Source: Mucidula mucida
Lineage: Eukaryota > Basidiomycota > Agaricomycetes > Agaricales > Physalacriaceae
Direction: 5' to 3'
Length of the DNA stretch: 64,000 nucleotides
Assembly (NCBI GenBank): GCA_015501055.1
Contig: JADNYV010000019.1
Coordinates: 1-64,000, forward strand
The position numbers and the translations under genes are program-made. This document shows positions 22,478 through 35,336 of the stretch, piece after piece. Every line of letters begins with the position of its first letter. Position 1 is the first letter of the stretch. Below the pieces are notes generated by a model. That model had not been told where the DNA came from, did not search any database, and was given only the letters and a program-made list of their open reading frames with translations.

Positions 22478-24183
22478 TCAAATCCCCGTCGTGTTCCGTC
22501 TCTGTAAACCATCCCGCCGGACGCCGACTACAGGAATCTGGACATTACTCCGGCGAGGGAGATCCATTCTCCGGGAAGTGTCCCGAACGATAGATGAGGT
22601 CATCTAGGAAGGTACTTATTCAGAGACGTTGGCACGACTAAAATGAAATTGTACCTCAATAGTGCCCGACAGCATCTCCTTGAGATCCTCACGAGAAATT
22701 AGCGTATCCATCAGGGCCTGTAACGATGGTAAGGAACAGGAAAGAACCAGTAAGTCAACTCACGGTAGTGTAGATACGCCCAATTGGCATCGCGAACATC
22801 CCATACAGGTTAGTGTTCGGTGATCCTATCAAGATAAGTGAGGATCTCGGGGAGTCCTCAAAGAAGCGACGATCTTACCGAGGTACGTGATGAGGAGCGC
22901 TATCGCGAAGACACTAGCAAACAGTCCCGTCTGAATAGCGCCTCGCACGAGCCGATTTATAACAGTATCCGTATTGTGGAAGCCAGTGCGAGAACGGTAT
23001 AGGACAAGCGTCAATGTACCTATCCACGGCGTTAGTTGATGCCCATGAAAAGTAAGTTAGTGTAACGAACAGGTCAAAAAGAGGTCAATCATGGTCTGAC
23101 CGACGAGCCACGCAATGATAAACGGCTTCAAGACGATCACTTGTAGAACTCTAGGAACGACACATGAGTGTGACCTCGCGAGGAAACATTTTGGAGACTT
23201 ACTCGTGTATGATCCATGCCTTCACAAAGTTTCATTAACAACTTTGGGAGGCCAGGAAGCAGTACGAAGAACCGTACCTTGACTCCAACGGCCATACCAC
23301 AGCCGAAAACACCGACTGCTGTGATCATGACGCCGACATATATGAACCAATTGTTCGTTAAACGAAAGATGCTGAATACGGTACTGCTGTTGAGTTCCTA
23401 TCATACGGACGAGTAGGAGGTAATACGCACCGTACGGCCATGAAGTTGTGAATTAGGATAGCGGCCAACGCTCCGCTAATCGGCGTAAGAGGATACGGCC
23501 ACGGTGCAACTGTAGGTTACATTAAGCGGAAGGTCATGGACGAAACTTCAATTTCGAGGGACGAACTGGTGAGGATGTCCGGATTATCATAGTTGTCGAT
23601 GCTACGCAAAAGTTCAGATGTAATAACATCGCCCTCAATGAAAGAGGATCCGTACCAGTAGAACCACGCCATATAGATCTGTCTATAAAGCTTCTCAAAC
23701 GTGTTGGGTCATTGCAACGCGAAAAACGCACGCGGCCGAGTGCACAGTGTCATTAATGAAAAGAACGACGACCGTGGTGCTGCCAAAGACGTTAATGAAC
23801 GTCCAATGACTATGAAGAATAGACGCACCGAATCCACCACGAATCCTTCCTCCCAAAGTTCTCTGTCCATGATCAATTAGCCTGGTGCGGTGGAGTATAC
23901 ACAGCACAGATATGCACCTGAGAAGAAGTCTACGTTCATAGTCAGCCATCGACCTCTTGCGGGAAACGTGGTAGCCAGACTCACAGATAGCAAATTGATT
24001 GCAAACAATCCCATAGAGGTAGGTGTTGACTGACGCCACACTCATTAATACGTGCATCCCCGAAAAGTAAGTGGCTCGTACAGAAGATACCGATTAGTAG
24101 TGTACCTGCTTCCTGCGTCAGTACTATCCTCAGAACATTAGTCAGGAAGAAATCTCACCAAGGAGCGTGCCATACTCGCCCAT
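22478..24183 (-). CDS. DUF6534 multi-pass membrane protein
   Basis: The start MGEYGTLLG is at 24183. Hydrophobic segments follow (VNTYLYGIVCNQFAI, HWTFINVFGSTTVVVLF, NWFIYVGVMITAVGVFGCG). The C-terminal half has the family hallmark RSRTGFHNTDTVINRLVRG, an ALLITYL segment, NLYGMFAMPIGRIYT and MDTLISREDLKEML. A final intron joins GTIE to a short basic tail, stop at 22478. This family of seven-helix-like proteins is greatly expanded in mushrooms and has no known function. The first 150 residues do not join cleanly: the frame seems to slip by one base near 24060 between LLFG and MHVLMSV. Exon boundaries in 23500-24060 are approximate. Confidence 0.7.
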
Positions 24184-24639
24184 CCTCCAGGTGAGGGGAA
24201 AAGAAAACCGTACGAAAAAGCTCGGACCTATTTTCTCGCGCAATCCGGTGGCAAAAAACGGCAGGCAGCACGGGAAATGGTTATTTGCCATTGGCAATTT
24301 CAATATGTGGGTGCGTGATGATTGATGACGATAAAGTTAAAGTTTGCCCAACGGGCGCCGCTGGCGTGCTAGCACAAATGTTCAGTGTTCAGTGTGCAGC
24401 GAGGCTGTTAGAATGCTGAACGTCTAAACCTTTGAGAGGTTCCGAATCTTCACGGTGCCTTGAAGGGTCGATCAATCACCATTTCCAACTTTGCGTGGCG
24501 TAACAGGGCACGAATGGCGATCTCAATGGCATCGTCGAAAAATACAGAGAGGTACGTGTACTGTTGGTATGATTAAAATTGCCCACAGGACTACGTCCAA
24601 CTAGAGAATTTACCTGCAGCGAATCGGCGCTGAGCCATC
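24184..24639. other. Intergenic, nothing recognised
   Basis: About 450 bases between the DUF6534 start and the 3' end of the next minus-strand gene. No domain or repeat was seen. Confidence 0.4.
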
Positions 24640-26424
24640 ATTTCCAAAGTTGCGCTGAAGACGTAGGTAGTATGTATACAAGGTGGTGGGTATTTGCGGG
24701 TATACAAAGCAATTCTAAACTAGATCCTCTGCGGTTTTTTCCTTGCGAGATAAGAAGGACCGAGGAGACGGGATGTGAATGCTGGAGAAGACGACAGAGA
24801 AAAACAGGAAGGCAATCAAAACAAAACAAGACGATGCGATGGCGGTACGAATCCGAAGTGGGAGAAGATGCTAACGATACAGTTGATGACGACAACGCAG
24901 ATCCCCAGAGATGCAATGCGGAAGGTAGCGAATAAGTTAATGCTACAAGCAGGAATTGGTTCTTGTTGGATTGTACGGATTGAATGTGTTCGTGCTGCAG
25001 AGGCGAGTTAGGATTCTATCAATGCTTTGGTAAGTAGAACGTACTGCTGCGCCAAGCTGGCACTTCTCTAATGGTTGATAGTACTTCATGAGGAGAGACG
25101 ATGCTGTGACGCTACCCGTAAAGAGCAGAAGCGACGTCATGGTGAGGATTGATGATCCGGGTGCAAAAACAAAAATGAAGTGGAGTCTGTACGAATCGAT
25201 CAGTTTGCGGCGCAAGTTATTAGTTCATAGGGACGAACAGGAATGAGAGCGAAGTCTAGAAGGGAAGTCAGAAAAAAGACTAGAAAAGGATTGGGAGTTC
25301 ACATACGTAGATGAAAGACTCTTTCCATTCTTGAAGTGAAGCAGATATGAATGTGCGCCAAGCGTGGTCGTACACCGTTCGATCGATGAACAGCATGTCT
25401 AGTTCCTCCGAGTACCGATGAGCCATCCCAAGGGAAAGAACTGACACTATGAGAGTGGTGAAGCGGCTCGGTTGAGCTAGTTCCGGCGAGACTTTATCTC
25501 GTGTTAATCGGACATGTTGCTCGCCGTAGTGGGTTTCAAATCGTTGATTGCCTGCGGGACATAAGTATCGCCAAAGAATTGAGGTCGGGTCTGCTTACAG
25601 ATCTGTGTTTGCAAGCGCGCTACAAGGATGTTAGCTAGTTCGTAGACATTTTAGTAAGGCACTCACCGACTAGACACGTCTGGTAACCGTCTGAAGGATA
25701 ATCTGCAAGCAATGTTCAGGCACTGTACGCTGAATAGTGACGCAAGACTCACCTCGGGCTACCCGTAAAGCTGGATAAATTTCTCACACTCCTCCTTCGA
25801 ATAATAGAACGTCGAACCAGACGATGTCAGTTGATCTTTACGCATGGTCAGCACGTCCTCCGTTTACTCAATGTTGAATGGGTACTCACCAAGGAGTCCA
25901 TGATTGAATACACAGATAAGATCATCGATGCATTGCCTGGGAAGACCACTCATGTGCATCGGGAAGAATTCAACATGTGTCCAGTACAGGATTGCAGCGC
26001 CATCTCTAGAAGACATCATCGGTAAAGCGCTTCAAAGTCGAGGATGTAACAAACCGAGATGCGATGACGACACTGCTGCGGGGAGACCGAACTCGCAGAT
26101 ATCCACGCTGCCGATCCAAAACTGGGAACGTAGATTGTGGTCCACAAAGTAGTAGTCGCAGTCGTTTCCATAAATGCCGACATAGAGTTCCCAAGAATCG
26201 GAGCAGCGCATGTCCTTGTCCGCAAGTTCATTTTCGATGTATTTGGTCCAGTAATCCACATTGTGCTTAATTTCCGGATCATAGACGTTGCTATCCGTAA
26301 TAACGCGCAAGAAAGTGTCCCGCACGAAGTACGGCTGCCCTTCAGGTTGAACGTAGGCAGTCCACTTTGGTGGCAGATAGCGGGGTACACCACTATTAAT
26401 GATGTTAATGGTGAGAAGTTATGA
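24640..26424 (-). CDS. WW-like domain protein with C-terminal membrane segment, copy 1
   Basis: A multi-exon gene read from about 26424 down. The N-terminal part has a WW-like strand pair LPPKWTAYVQPEGQPYFVRD, then DSWELYVGIYG, CDYYFVDHNLRSQFW (the family signature YFVDH...FW) and, after splicing, YWTHVEFFPMHMSGLP. Middle exons encode TSSGSTFYYSKEECEKF, then HYGEQHVRLTRD and SLGMAHRYSEELDMLFID. The end has a hydrophobic segment (SLLLFTGSVTASSLL) and ALTYSLPSALHLWG. A related gene lies at 29476-32372. Agaricomycete genomes carry many such WW-like proteins of unknown role. The first exon was not found, so the start is open. Confidence 0.65.
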
Positions 26425-27115
26425 ACATCAACAAAACGAACTTGGAATCCAATGAATTATTCAACGATGGAGGAGCGACGGTGCTGAAAGAGGGCGTCCT
26501 GGAGAAGTTTAATGCCCTGTCACAGTGTTATTGTCTTAACTCACGGAAATGTGAAGGACCTGTCATAACGACCGGTCTCCCTCGAGGTGATGGGCCGCAG
26601 CGATCCTTGTATCAGGTCTCCGAGAATGTTATCGACAGAGGAGGGTGCTATAAGTTCTTTGTCGGAAGGGAAGGTGGAATCCATCGCTGGGGGTAAAAGG
26701 GTAGATGGCGCGTCGCTTTATAGCTAACAACGGCGTTGACGGGGTTGTGACGGCCTTTAAGTATGGGTGCGAGGGGCAATGCACAAGGACAGCATCACGG
26801 GCCGCATGTCGCCTATGCCTGTGGACAGCCAAGATCCACGTTGCATCGCCTTTGGACTGGCCTTTCTGATTTCATCATGCGCTAAGCCGAAGACGCGCCG
26901 AGCGATCGGTCATGAATGAAAAAGGTTACATACCCTTTCCGGACTCTGCCTTTTCCGGACGAGGCTTTCCACCATCGGATCATGCTGACGAAGTGGACCC
27001 AGACGCGAAGATATGATGGGCAGATGGCGCGCACAATTGACGCCAGAGGATATCGACTTATCTTCAACCACCACCAGGCAGGCGTCCTCCATAAGCGCCC
27101 GATAATACCAGCGAA
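26425..27115. other. Intergenic, nothing recognised
   Basis: About 690 bases. The 5' exon of the preceding minus-strand gene may lie here. Long plus and minus frames (for example 26882-27292 minus) are antisense to, or overlap, the next gene and carry no domain. Confidence 0.35.
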
Positions 27116-27513
27116 ATGAGCTCGACAGAGTCCAAGTAAGTAGCCCTGTCCATCATTGGTCAATGTCTTCGCAATACTGACGCGGATTTTCAGGGAAGCG
27201 CCCATTGACAAAGAGCCTGTGCCAACACAGGAAGAGGGAAAGAAAGAAGAACCGGCGGCTCTTCCCGCTAAGCCAACCGAAGAACCTGTCAAAGAACCCG
27301 TTCCCGAAGATCAAGGCGCCGGGGACGCGCCCGACGAAGACGATCCCGATGATCTCTTCCCGCCTGCCCCTCCGTAAGGCCGATTCTCAGCTTGTCTTAT
27401 ACCTTGAAGTAATATTGTTCAAATGCAGCGGTCAACTTCCCAGAGGACGTGTCAACCCTCCTACAGCTGGTGGTAGTGGCCAGGGAGGTCATGGCAGACC
27501 AAGGCCAAAATGA
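27116..27513 (+). CDS. Small acidic, Pro/Glu-rich protein of unknown function
   Basis: Three exons: ATG at 27116 (MSSTES), intron GTAAGT...TTCAG, a second exon of Pro/Glu/Lys repeats (EEPVKEPVPED) running into DEDDPDDLFPPAPP, then intron GTAAGG...GCAG and a Gly/Arg/Pro tail ending at the TGA 27511-27513. About 95 residues, low complexity throughout, probably disordered. Consistent splice sites in phase are the only support. No family was recognised. Confidence 0.5.
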
Positions 27514-27981
27514 TCTTTGCTTTCAACTCAATCTCAAGTTTCCGACAAAGCTCCAATATGTCTTCCAATAGAAAATTATGCAGAGTGTGTTCCTATTCGC
27601 TCCTGGATCGTGAACGCGGTATAAAGTTGATGATCTGCCGGGACTAACGAAAGGATAGTTCAACCCATCATCTCAGAGACCGAGAACACGTCCGGTGCTG
27701 ATACTCATTCATGATACACCTCGGTGAGGAGAAGAATCCAGTGAGTAGTGTCACAGCTAAACGTGTATGTTCTAAGTTTACTTCCGACCAGAAAATTTTA
27801 AGCCCGCCGTGCATCTTGATAGATTTGAATGGTCCACTCAATGCTCATAGGCGCCTACTTTGTCACTGTTCATGCCCAAGCTGTGGCTATGGTTCCTAGT
27901 ATGCTCCGGCTGTCGTGTTACTGTGGTACTATTGTAGGTATTCCCTTTTCTTTGTTTTTTACCTAGGCGCTCTGCAGTGTT

Positions 27982-28721
27982 ATGTCTCGCACAATTGATC
28001 CGAGTGATTCGCTCTTCCGTCGATTTTCTGCTCAGAACGAGTGCGCCACTGGAGCCTCCGTGGTAATGTTTTTACCTTCCGTTCGTAGGAACGGACGACC
28101 AACGCCACCGACAGCTAACTGCGCCTCTAGCTGTGTCAGCTATTCTTGCAGCCACATATCTAAGGCGGATGTTCAAAGAGTGCTCTTCTCAAATCGCCAC
28201 CATCCTTCACCACACACCAAGAATCTTCCCATGCCTCAGAAAGTCCGAGTTCCTGTATTTGTCTGGAGGCTTAAGAGGTCTCTCAAGTCACTCAGCCTTG
28301 GACTCTAGTCAGTCGATTTCGTCAGCTATTAGTTTCGAATATTGACGCACCGGCGACTTTTAGTGCACTCATTGTCGGAGAAGACGCAGAAAGCATCTTG
28401 AAGCGGTCAGTGAACTGCTATCACTCTCATTATTCGCTGAAACTCTGACGGTAGGTCTAACTCGTACGAAGTCCCCAATGACTTTCTCTATACATGACTC
28501 AACAGCTTTTCAGCTTGGCTCCCCGGGGCAACGCGAAACCCCCTGCCAAAGCTTCACCGACGACAAACACTGGCGCTGCCAATGCATCTTCCCAGAGCAA
28601 GGCCAGTGCGGGAGGCAACACCACTGGCAAGTCCGGGGCCAAGACCAACCCCGGGACGAACAGCACTGAAGGACCCTCCGCCCCGCCGACCGTACGTCGG
28701 CTCAGGCCCGCGGACAAGTAG
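27982..28721 (+). CDS. Hypothetical protein with disordered C terminus
   Basis: ATG at 27982 (MSRTIDPSD). Proposed exons carry AVSAILAATYLRRMFKEC, then SNIDAPATFSALIVGEDAES (acceptor TAG near 28333) and a final exon LFSLAPRGNAKPPAKA with a long Ser/Ala/Gly/Thr-rich tail, stop at 28721. The last three joins use ordinary GT...AG sites of about 35-55 bases, while the first part (28060-28135) is uncertain. No domain was recognised. Confidence 0.4.
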
Positions 28722-29475
28722 CCTTCACTTGTCTCTAAGTATGGTGTTGAGCGAATTCGTGACACGATATTCATTTGATTTCTAGTTTATCATTTGAACA
28801 CATACTCGTAGTCTACGTACGGCTGTTTGACTACTTAACATAATATGCATCATGATGAGCATTCGCCTCGTTCATTCGCGATACCTAGTTTCGAACGCGA
28901 CGCTACGCGCCTATCATGCACTGAAATCTTCCGTATTGAACCAATGATGGAAGGCAAGCCGCTCTGACTTTCGGAACTTTCCAGGACTAGAAAGTCAACA
29001 TAAGCGCGTCTCCTGACAATTTTTTGGTCTTGCTGATTGGCAGCATGGTCTTTGAAGTGCTGCCTGTTCATAACGGGTTGATGATTGTGCCGATGATATC
29101 GTGGTGGTGCAACAGCTAAGGTGACCAAGTGCAGTACAGTCAACTCAAAAGGTCAGTACTACGTACACGCCTCATTGCGACTTCCCCTCCTCGAGTGACT
29201 GAATAGAGCAGACTGGTACGTCAATTCCTGAATAAACATTGGCTCACGGTACTCTAATCAGCTGTGGTTCCTGCGGTACGGCCAACCGCTCCGGCTACAA
29301 CTTATACTGTAGGCATCACATCGACACATTGCCGAAACCAGGTCGGAACATACAACAAGTAATCTACTTCTGATACGGCGCTACATACAGTGAGATAACC
29401 AGCGATACAAAATGCTAGACGACTGTCTGGCCTGTGTCAACAGAAGGTCTCTGCCACGGGAATTTCCGGAACGTC
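28722..29475. other. Intergenic, nothing recognised
   Basis: About 750 bases containing only short frames with no domain. It lies between the 3' ends of convergent genes. Confidence 0.4.
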
Positions 29476-32372
29476 TCAACTATGGGCGGTGCGGAAACGC
29501 GTATTTTCTCCACGAGTGCTCTCCAGAGTAGTACTCCAAAGTTTATGACCCACATGTACCACCGATTTTGTTTTTCGCATCCCAGATATGGTGATGCACC
29601 ACAAGACCATACCCGCAATGATAAACCAGCCACCTCCAACAAGGACACGCACCGTAGCGCTGGACGCGACTAGACACATTAGACTGAAGGCGGCTAGGAA
29701 AGAGACCATCCTAGTAGTCCTTCTTTAGTTTGGCAGAAGCTCGCACCACACACACGTACCCCCACATGAGCAGGCATACGGTAGACTGTACATAACGGCA
29801 ACGTTTCCAGGCCCAGCATTTCGTGCTTTGTGCATTCAAGAACAGCAACTATGAATTGACCATCAGGCCCCGTTATCCTGTTTGACAGGAATATCTTACC
29901 GCATCCCTCGATGTCTCCTTGGCCTTTGACGGTTTTGTCGACAAGGAGTAGTCCGAGTATGATGCTCCCATACTCGTGATCACGGACAAGTAGCTCGTTA
30001 TCTGGGCGGCAGATCTCGAAGGGCTGCTACTGGCCTCGTCGACACTCTGTATCGCAAGAAAGGCGACGTTGGCGTTCAACAGCACCGTAGCCTGCATTGA
30101 TTGCGATGAGGGATTAACCAAAGATCCGAAGACTATGAGAACCCACATATAGGATGAACTCCTGCCATTCACTTGTGAGTTTTGAAATGAACGTGGCCCA
30201 CGTCGCTTCATTCAGAATGTTGTCTACCCAGATCTTCTCCAGAGCACTCAGGTGAACTTCCGGAGCGAAAAAGAGCAACGGAGACAACGAGGTTATGAGC
30301 AGAGTTCTCCGCGAGATCAGAGCGCCATACACAGATCTATTACGCTCTAGTCGCGCACTCGGCTGTCCGTAGAAATGGAAAAATCGCTGTTGTACTGTAT
30401 TCGTATCAGATACGGCCGTGTATGAACGTTACACACTCACCGAAAACGTACATAAATCGCCCTGCCGAAAGTCAATACATAAGTTAGGAGCCAGCCGGGA
30501 AACCCACCAAGGGATGAAATGGAACCGGGCGCCACACCCTTCGATGTCGCAATGTTCTCTAGGAGAACAAGTCATTATGGTTCTTGCAGATCAGAATCTT
30601 ACAGTAACACAAACTTCTCATGTTATTCGCGAGGGTTAATATTTGCTGCAAATCGGACATGTCATACGGCGAGGTGGAGACCGCCGACGTGACCATATCT
30701 GGGAAAGGCATTTTCGTGAGTTTTTCCTGAGTCAAGACGGACAGATGAGCTGACCGCCAATCGTGTATATCAGGAGGTCTCTCATGGAATCAACCAGTTC
30801 CACCGTCAACGGAAGACAGTTAGGGAAGAGCTGACAATGATACCTAAACTAAAGGTTGAGTATGGAGCAGATCTTAGCATGAACGCACGACCCACCAATA
30901 TTGGGCTTCAATAATGTGACCTGATTTTCCTTGAGCAAGGAAAGAGGAAGAAAGAATCAAGACTTACCAACATGTGAAACGGATGTTGCGCCTTTGATTT
31001 CAGACCAGATTGAAAAGTAACGAGCATAATAGGTATCGAGCCAGAATATTGATCTATTAGCATGGTCGGCGAAGTAGTATGCGCAGAAGATCCTATTATC
31101 TGATTCGCCACGGATGAGATCAAACACCAAGTCGGCAGTGTCGGGTATGTCGATGTCTTGTGCACGAATGAATTCGTCCATCTGTTCAATGAAAGATGCT
31201 ACGAGGGTCGTGACTTCGGGATTGCATAAATCGGCGTCCGTGAAAATCCTCTGGAAAGAAGGGGATTTTTAGTATACCTCTTACACTGACGAATTTGCAC
31301 CAACCCTCGTTCTATGAGAGAAATATCGAGCTCCTTCTGGGTGAATGTGCACGTCCCATTCACTGTGATTGTGTTCTCTGCAGCATGAGATTAGTCGAAC
31401 ATTGTTTGTGGCATCAAGCAAAAGGCTAACATTTTGAACGATAATGATAGAGGTTCAATCTTGAAGTCTGTTTCTTCGTTGGGACTGTCATAAATTAAGA
31501 ACGAGACGAAGAGCAGAAGAAAGGCACATACACATATACGTTACGTTCATATCTCTCAAAGAATTCAGGTGCAGTCGGATAGAAGCGCTCATTTGTGTCA
31601 CATAGGTCAGGCCTGACAATATCGGCTGCTGGTACGAGGCAATGACTGCCGGACAAGAGTGAAGGTATATGAACAGGAGGAGTCAATCCTGGCGAGATGG
31701 GGCAGGAGATATACCGCGCATCGAACGCAACGAAGCTTTGAACAATGGCAATGGCGAAGGCATTCTCATGGACGGGGACGGTGCTCGAACGGAAGGCGCG
31801 CGAACGGACGCAGTGTGAATTGAGGCAGCGCGCATGGAAGGAGTGGGTGACCGAGGAGGAAGATATCGCGTCGTCAACTCCAGATGATCATAATCGTCCA
31901 AATTGATTTGAGATGCGCCAGGTTTCGTAAACAAGGCTGACGGCCCGAATTCCTCTTCAATCGGAGACGGTTCAATCGTAGACGTGACAATTCCTACGGG
32001 AGACGACGATTGGGAATCGCGAGCAGACGGGGTATGGCTCCTAGATCGTCTGCTACCAAGAGCAGAGCTGGGAAGCAGGTGTCGAGGCGACCGCTCGCCC
32101 GTTAAATCATGGGAGGATTGAGAGCCATTGGGTGATATGTGGTATGGTGCGAGGCTGGTGCAATGGAAGACGACCTCGTCATTTCCGTGTCTCTTGTTTT
32201 CGTTTCTAGTTCGTGCAGTATCGTTCCTAGGTGGTAGTCTTTGGATCTTGGGACCCTTTTTGCTAAAGCAGCGTCGTAAAATGGTCCAGAGATGGAGGAG
32301 ACGAGAGAGTCGGAGGCGATGTCGAGGAAATAATCGGTTCACCGTCTCCAGGAGCCATTGAATGAATGTCAT
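29476..32372 (-). CDS. WW-like domain protein with C-terminal membrane segments, copy 2
   Basis: A long multi-exon gene. The ATG at 32372 opens a basic/hydrophobic start (HLWTILRRCFSKKG) and a Ser/Pro-rich region with repeats of SMRAASIHTASVRAPSVRAP type. Then FERYERNVYV, NEETDFKIEPLSLSF, the WW-like SEWDVHIHPEGARYFSHRT and CAYYFADHANRSIFWLD (YFADH where relatives have YFVDH). Later exons give LFFAPEVHLSALEKIWVDN, LTSEWQEFILYV, ATVLLNANVAFLAIQSVD and two hydrophobic segments (SYLSVITSMGAS; MVSFLAAFSLMCLVASS). Near 31683 the frame slips by one base between SPAPSRQ and LTPPVHIP, perhaps an indel or an unseen intron. Family function is unknown; it is likely an integral membrane protein. Confidence 0.65.
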
Positions 32373-32656
32373 GAGCCTCCCAAAGGGAAAGCAAGTAGAA
32401 ATACAAGCAGAACATGATTGCCATCAACATGCTTCTTAGGCCATCATACGTACGCGTGGTTAACGGACGGCCGGAGGCAATGCGACTGGAGTTCATAAAC
32501 AAGAGTTAAACTCTTCCTGCCCTCCTCTGTGCGTTAGGCACACACCAATATGTACTGGTTGAAATGAACTCGGAACTGTTCTGGTTAAAAATGAATATGA
32601 AGTCTGATTGTCATTCTCAAGTGCCATTACGCTACATCACCATTTCTTGAAATTAT

Positions 32657-34235
32657 CTACAGCTTCGCATCGTCCATCCTGGCTTCTACACCTCTTCCTT
32701 TCGCCAAAAGCCTCTTCAAAAGGTCCACCCACTCTTGCAGTCCGTTCTTCCCAACATCCTTCACCCACTCATCTGCCTCGCCTGACTTTTCGATATCGAT
32801 CCACACTTCCGTAGGAGCGCTTTATTCTCATACATCTCCTTCTCCCAGGCGGGTACGATGATTTGCTCCCCACCAGCAAACCTATACATCGCATACGATA
32901 TTCGAATTGCTCATTCTCGACGAACTGGTGCCATACATGGGCTATAGCCATGGGGTCGTCGGATCCGATCGAGTGCTTCAGCCGTTCATAACGGGCGACG
33001 ATATCAGCAGTCTCTTGCTCTATATCTAGAGGTGATAGGTATGTGCGCACGACAGCACGCGCTTGTGCTTCCAACAGCGGGAACGGCGCAACGCGAAGCA
33101 ATAATCCTAGAAACGCCAAGCTCGACGGCGGATAATGGGCTTGGATAGGGAAGATCTGCTTCGCGAGCGGGAATACGTGGTAGGTCGAGTTATAAAGGTC
33201 TTCGGTAGCGGCGGGATGGGTGGAGGTACGTCCAGAGTAAGGGAATCTGGTGAGAGGAAGGTAAATGACATCTCATAGCCAGTAGCAAGAAGGCAATGGT
33301 CAATGTTGTTTTCGGTGGATCCATCCTCAAAGAGAACAGACGAGTCTCGTTGAATCGAACGACGCGCCTCGTCGCTTCAATGTTCCAGTATCTTCAGATG
33401 TGGCGCCAGTCACGGACAGGATGACTGATTAGCACAGCCACACATCTCGGCCGATATATCGAGCCCACTGGGCCCAGCCCCGACCACCATGACAGTAGCA
33501 CCCATGTTCTCTGGACGCCTATACCAAGCCGAATGAGAGGCCTTCTTCCGCTTCAACCAGTCCGCGAGGCCGGGTGTATCAGGATAACGGGGTTTGCGAT
33601 AATGACCATTACAAACGATGATGGAATCGAAATCGATAGCCTCTCCGGATGAGAGTTCGACGTGCCACTTCAATTCAGAATAGGAAGCACTCTGAACGGC
33701 AGTTCCCAAACGTATGTGCGCGTTTAGATTGAAGTGTGCTGCGTAAGATTCAAGGTATTCTAGGACGACCGGAGCCCGAGGGAAGACGGGTGTAGAAGGT
33801 GGAAATGAGAAGCTCGTGTAAGCCATTACTGGGTGCGGTAGATTGGTCGTCAAGGAGTCGTACAATGGGGTAAGGGGTGGATCGTCTAATGGTTCGGCAG
33901 GAAGCCTACAAGACAAGATCAACAATCGTCGAGAAAGTAGAGTTAAGAATCCTGACTGACCATACACCTCCGATTCGTTCCCGGGCTTCGAAAACAGTTG
34001 GTTTCCAAGCGCCAATCTTAAATTCATGGGTATCTAGAATTATCTTGAGGGCAGCAAGTCCTGCTGGACCTGCTCCAATGATACAGATAGTCCTCGTCGA
34101 GCCATCGAAATCTACGAGAGTTCTACAAAAGGTGAAGACGTGGCGCAAATCACGAAGTTTGCTGACCTCGTCGTTCCATAGGATGATGAGAGGTAGAAGT
34201 TGGAGGTAAAGGTAGAGGAGCTGGCCGACGACCAT
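32657..34235 (-). CDS. Flavin-containing monooxygenase-like protein with apparent 3' frameshifts
   Basis: The ATG at 34235 starts a hydrophobic N terminus. The FAD motif is CIIGAGPAGLAAL, followed by FEARERIGGVW, the second dinucleotide motif VMVVGAGPSGLDI and the linker VCNGHYRKPRYPDTPG. The C-terminal part has STYHVFPLAKQIF, LAFLGLLLRVAPFPLLEAQA and FAGGEQIIVPAWEKE, then GEADEWVKDVGKNG. These last blocks sit in three successive frames: one base seems missing near 32893 (after QFEYR) and one near 32804 (after ALLRK). The likely end is the TAG at 32657. Such enzymes oxygenate soft nucleophiles or ketones with NADPH. It is either a decaying gene or carries assembly errors. Confidence 0.75.
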
Positions 34236-34486
34236 TATTTGAGCCGATCACGATCATTTCATCATGGATAGGACCGATCGCGCCATTCTCTACTAGCGCC
34301 GAGCCTCGCCGAGCACACTTCGAGAACTCAGAAAGGCCACTAGCTCTGACGCGCGGCCATCTTTAACCTTCGAAACACTGGCTTTCAAATTCAAGCTGCT
34401 TTACTGGAATTCGGTTCATTAGGAACTCTACATGATTCCAGTTCGTCGGTCTATACGTCTAAATTATTCGTTGATCTAAGCAGGTA

Positions 34487-35336
34487 TCAGTGCGCGGAGA
34501 AATACTCCTTGGATCCCTTAGGATCAGCCTTCATAGTCTCGCCTCCCTCCTGCCAATTAGCAGGACACACTTCCCCGTGCTTGTCCTGAACGTGGTTAAG
34601 TTTTTTGACGTTCACGGATGCGAGGAAGACGTACAGTGAACTGGAAAGCCTTGACTAAACGCAGAGTCTCCTCAACGGATCGGCCGACAGGCAAATCATT
34701 GACAGTGATTTGCCTACACATTTATGAGCCGTTGGGAACAATCTAGAGTGTGTATACGTACCGAAGAATGCCTTTGGGATCAATGATGAACAGTCCCCGA
34801 AGCGCTACGCCTTCGTCCTCAAGAAGGACGCCGTAATCACGAGCTATCGACATGTTTTTGTCGGCGATCAGAGGCAGCTTGAGGTCGGGTCCGAGACCGC
34901 CTTCCTTGCGGGCTGTGTCGCCCAAGCGAAATGTGAAACTGAGAGTCAGTGGATACCCCTGCAGATGTTATGCGCATGAATGAGATATCAGAAGCAATAG
35001 GTATGGAAGACGGACCAAGGACAGTAGTATCAATGGCCTTGAACGCGTCGAGAGCTCATTGAAGGCCAAGATCTCAGTAGGGCACACAAAAGTGAAGTCC
35101 CTGCGGATTCGGAACATCAGGACGGAAATCCAGAGACTAAGATGGCAAAGAAGCGTACATTGGGTAGAAAAAAGACCACCCTTCAGCCACAAAATGGTTA
35201 GAAAACTCAGAAATAGTAAATGAAGTATTGCATACCATTGTCCAACGTAATCACTCAGCGCCACATCCTGAAAGAGGCCATCCACAACAGCGGCGCACTT
35301 AAACGTAGGCGCAGGACGCTGAACAAGTGCAACCAT
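34487..35336 (-). CDS. Typical 2-Cys peroxiredoxin (Tsa1/PRDX1 type) with several one-base indels
   Basis: The ATG at 35336 starts [14 protein letters not shown]. After two introns comes [15 protein letters not shown] with the peroxidatic Cys, then [31 protein letters not shown] and, in the last exon, [12 protein letters not shown] with the resolving Cys, stop at 34487. It reduces hydrogen peroxide using thioredoxin. Four places break the frame: a six-T run at 35168-35173 (five expected), near 35055 (one G short of FNEALDAFK), near 34937 and near 34911 (one C short). The protein is otherwise almost ideal, so consensus errors are as likely as decay. Confidence 0.82.

Noticed and set aside
26882..27292. 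136-codon minus-strand frame
   Set aside because: Antisense to the small acidic gene at 27116-27513 and without any domain; Pro/Glu codons of the plus strand create it.
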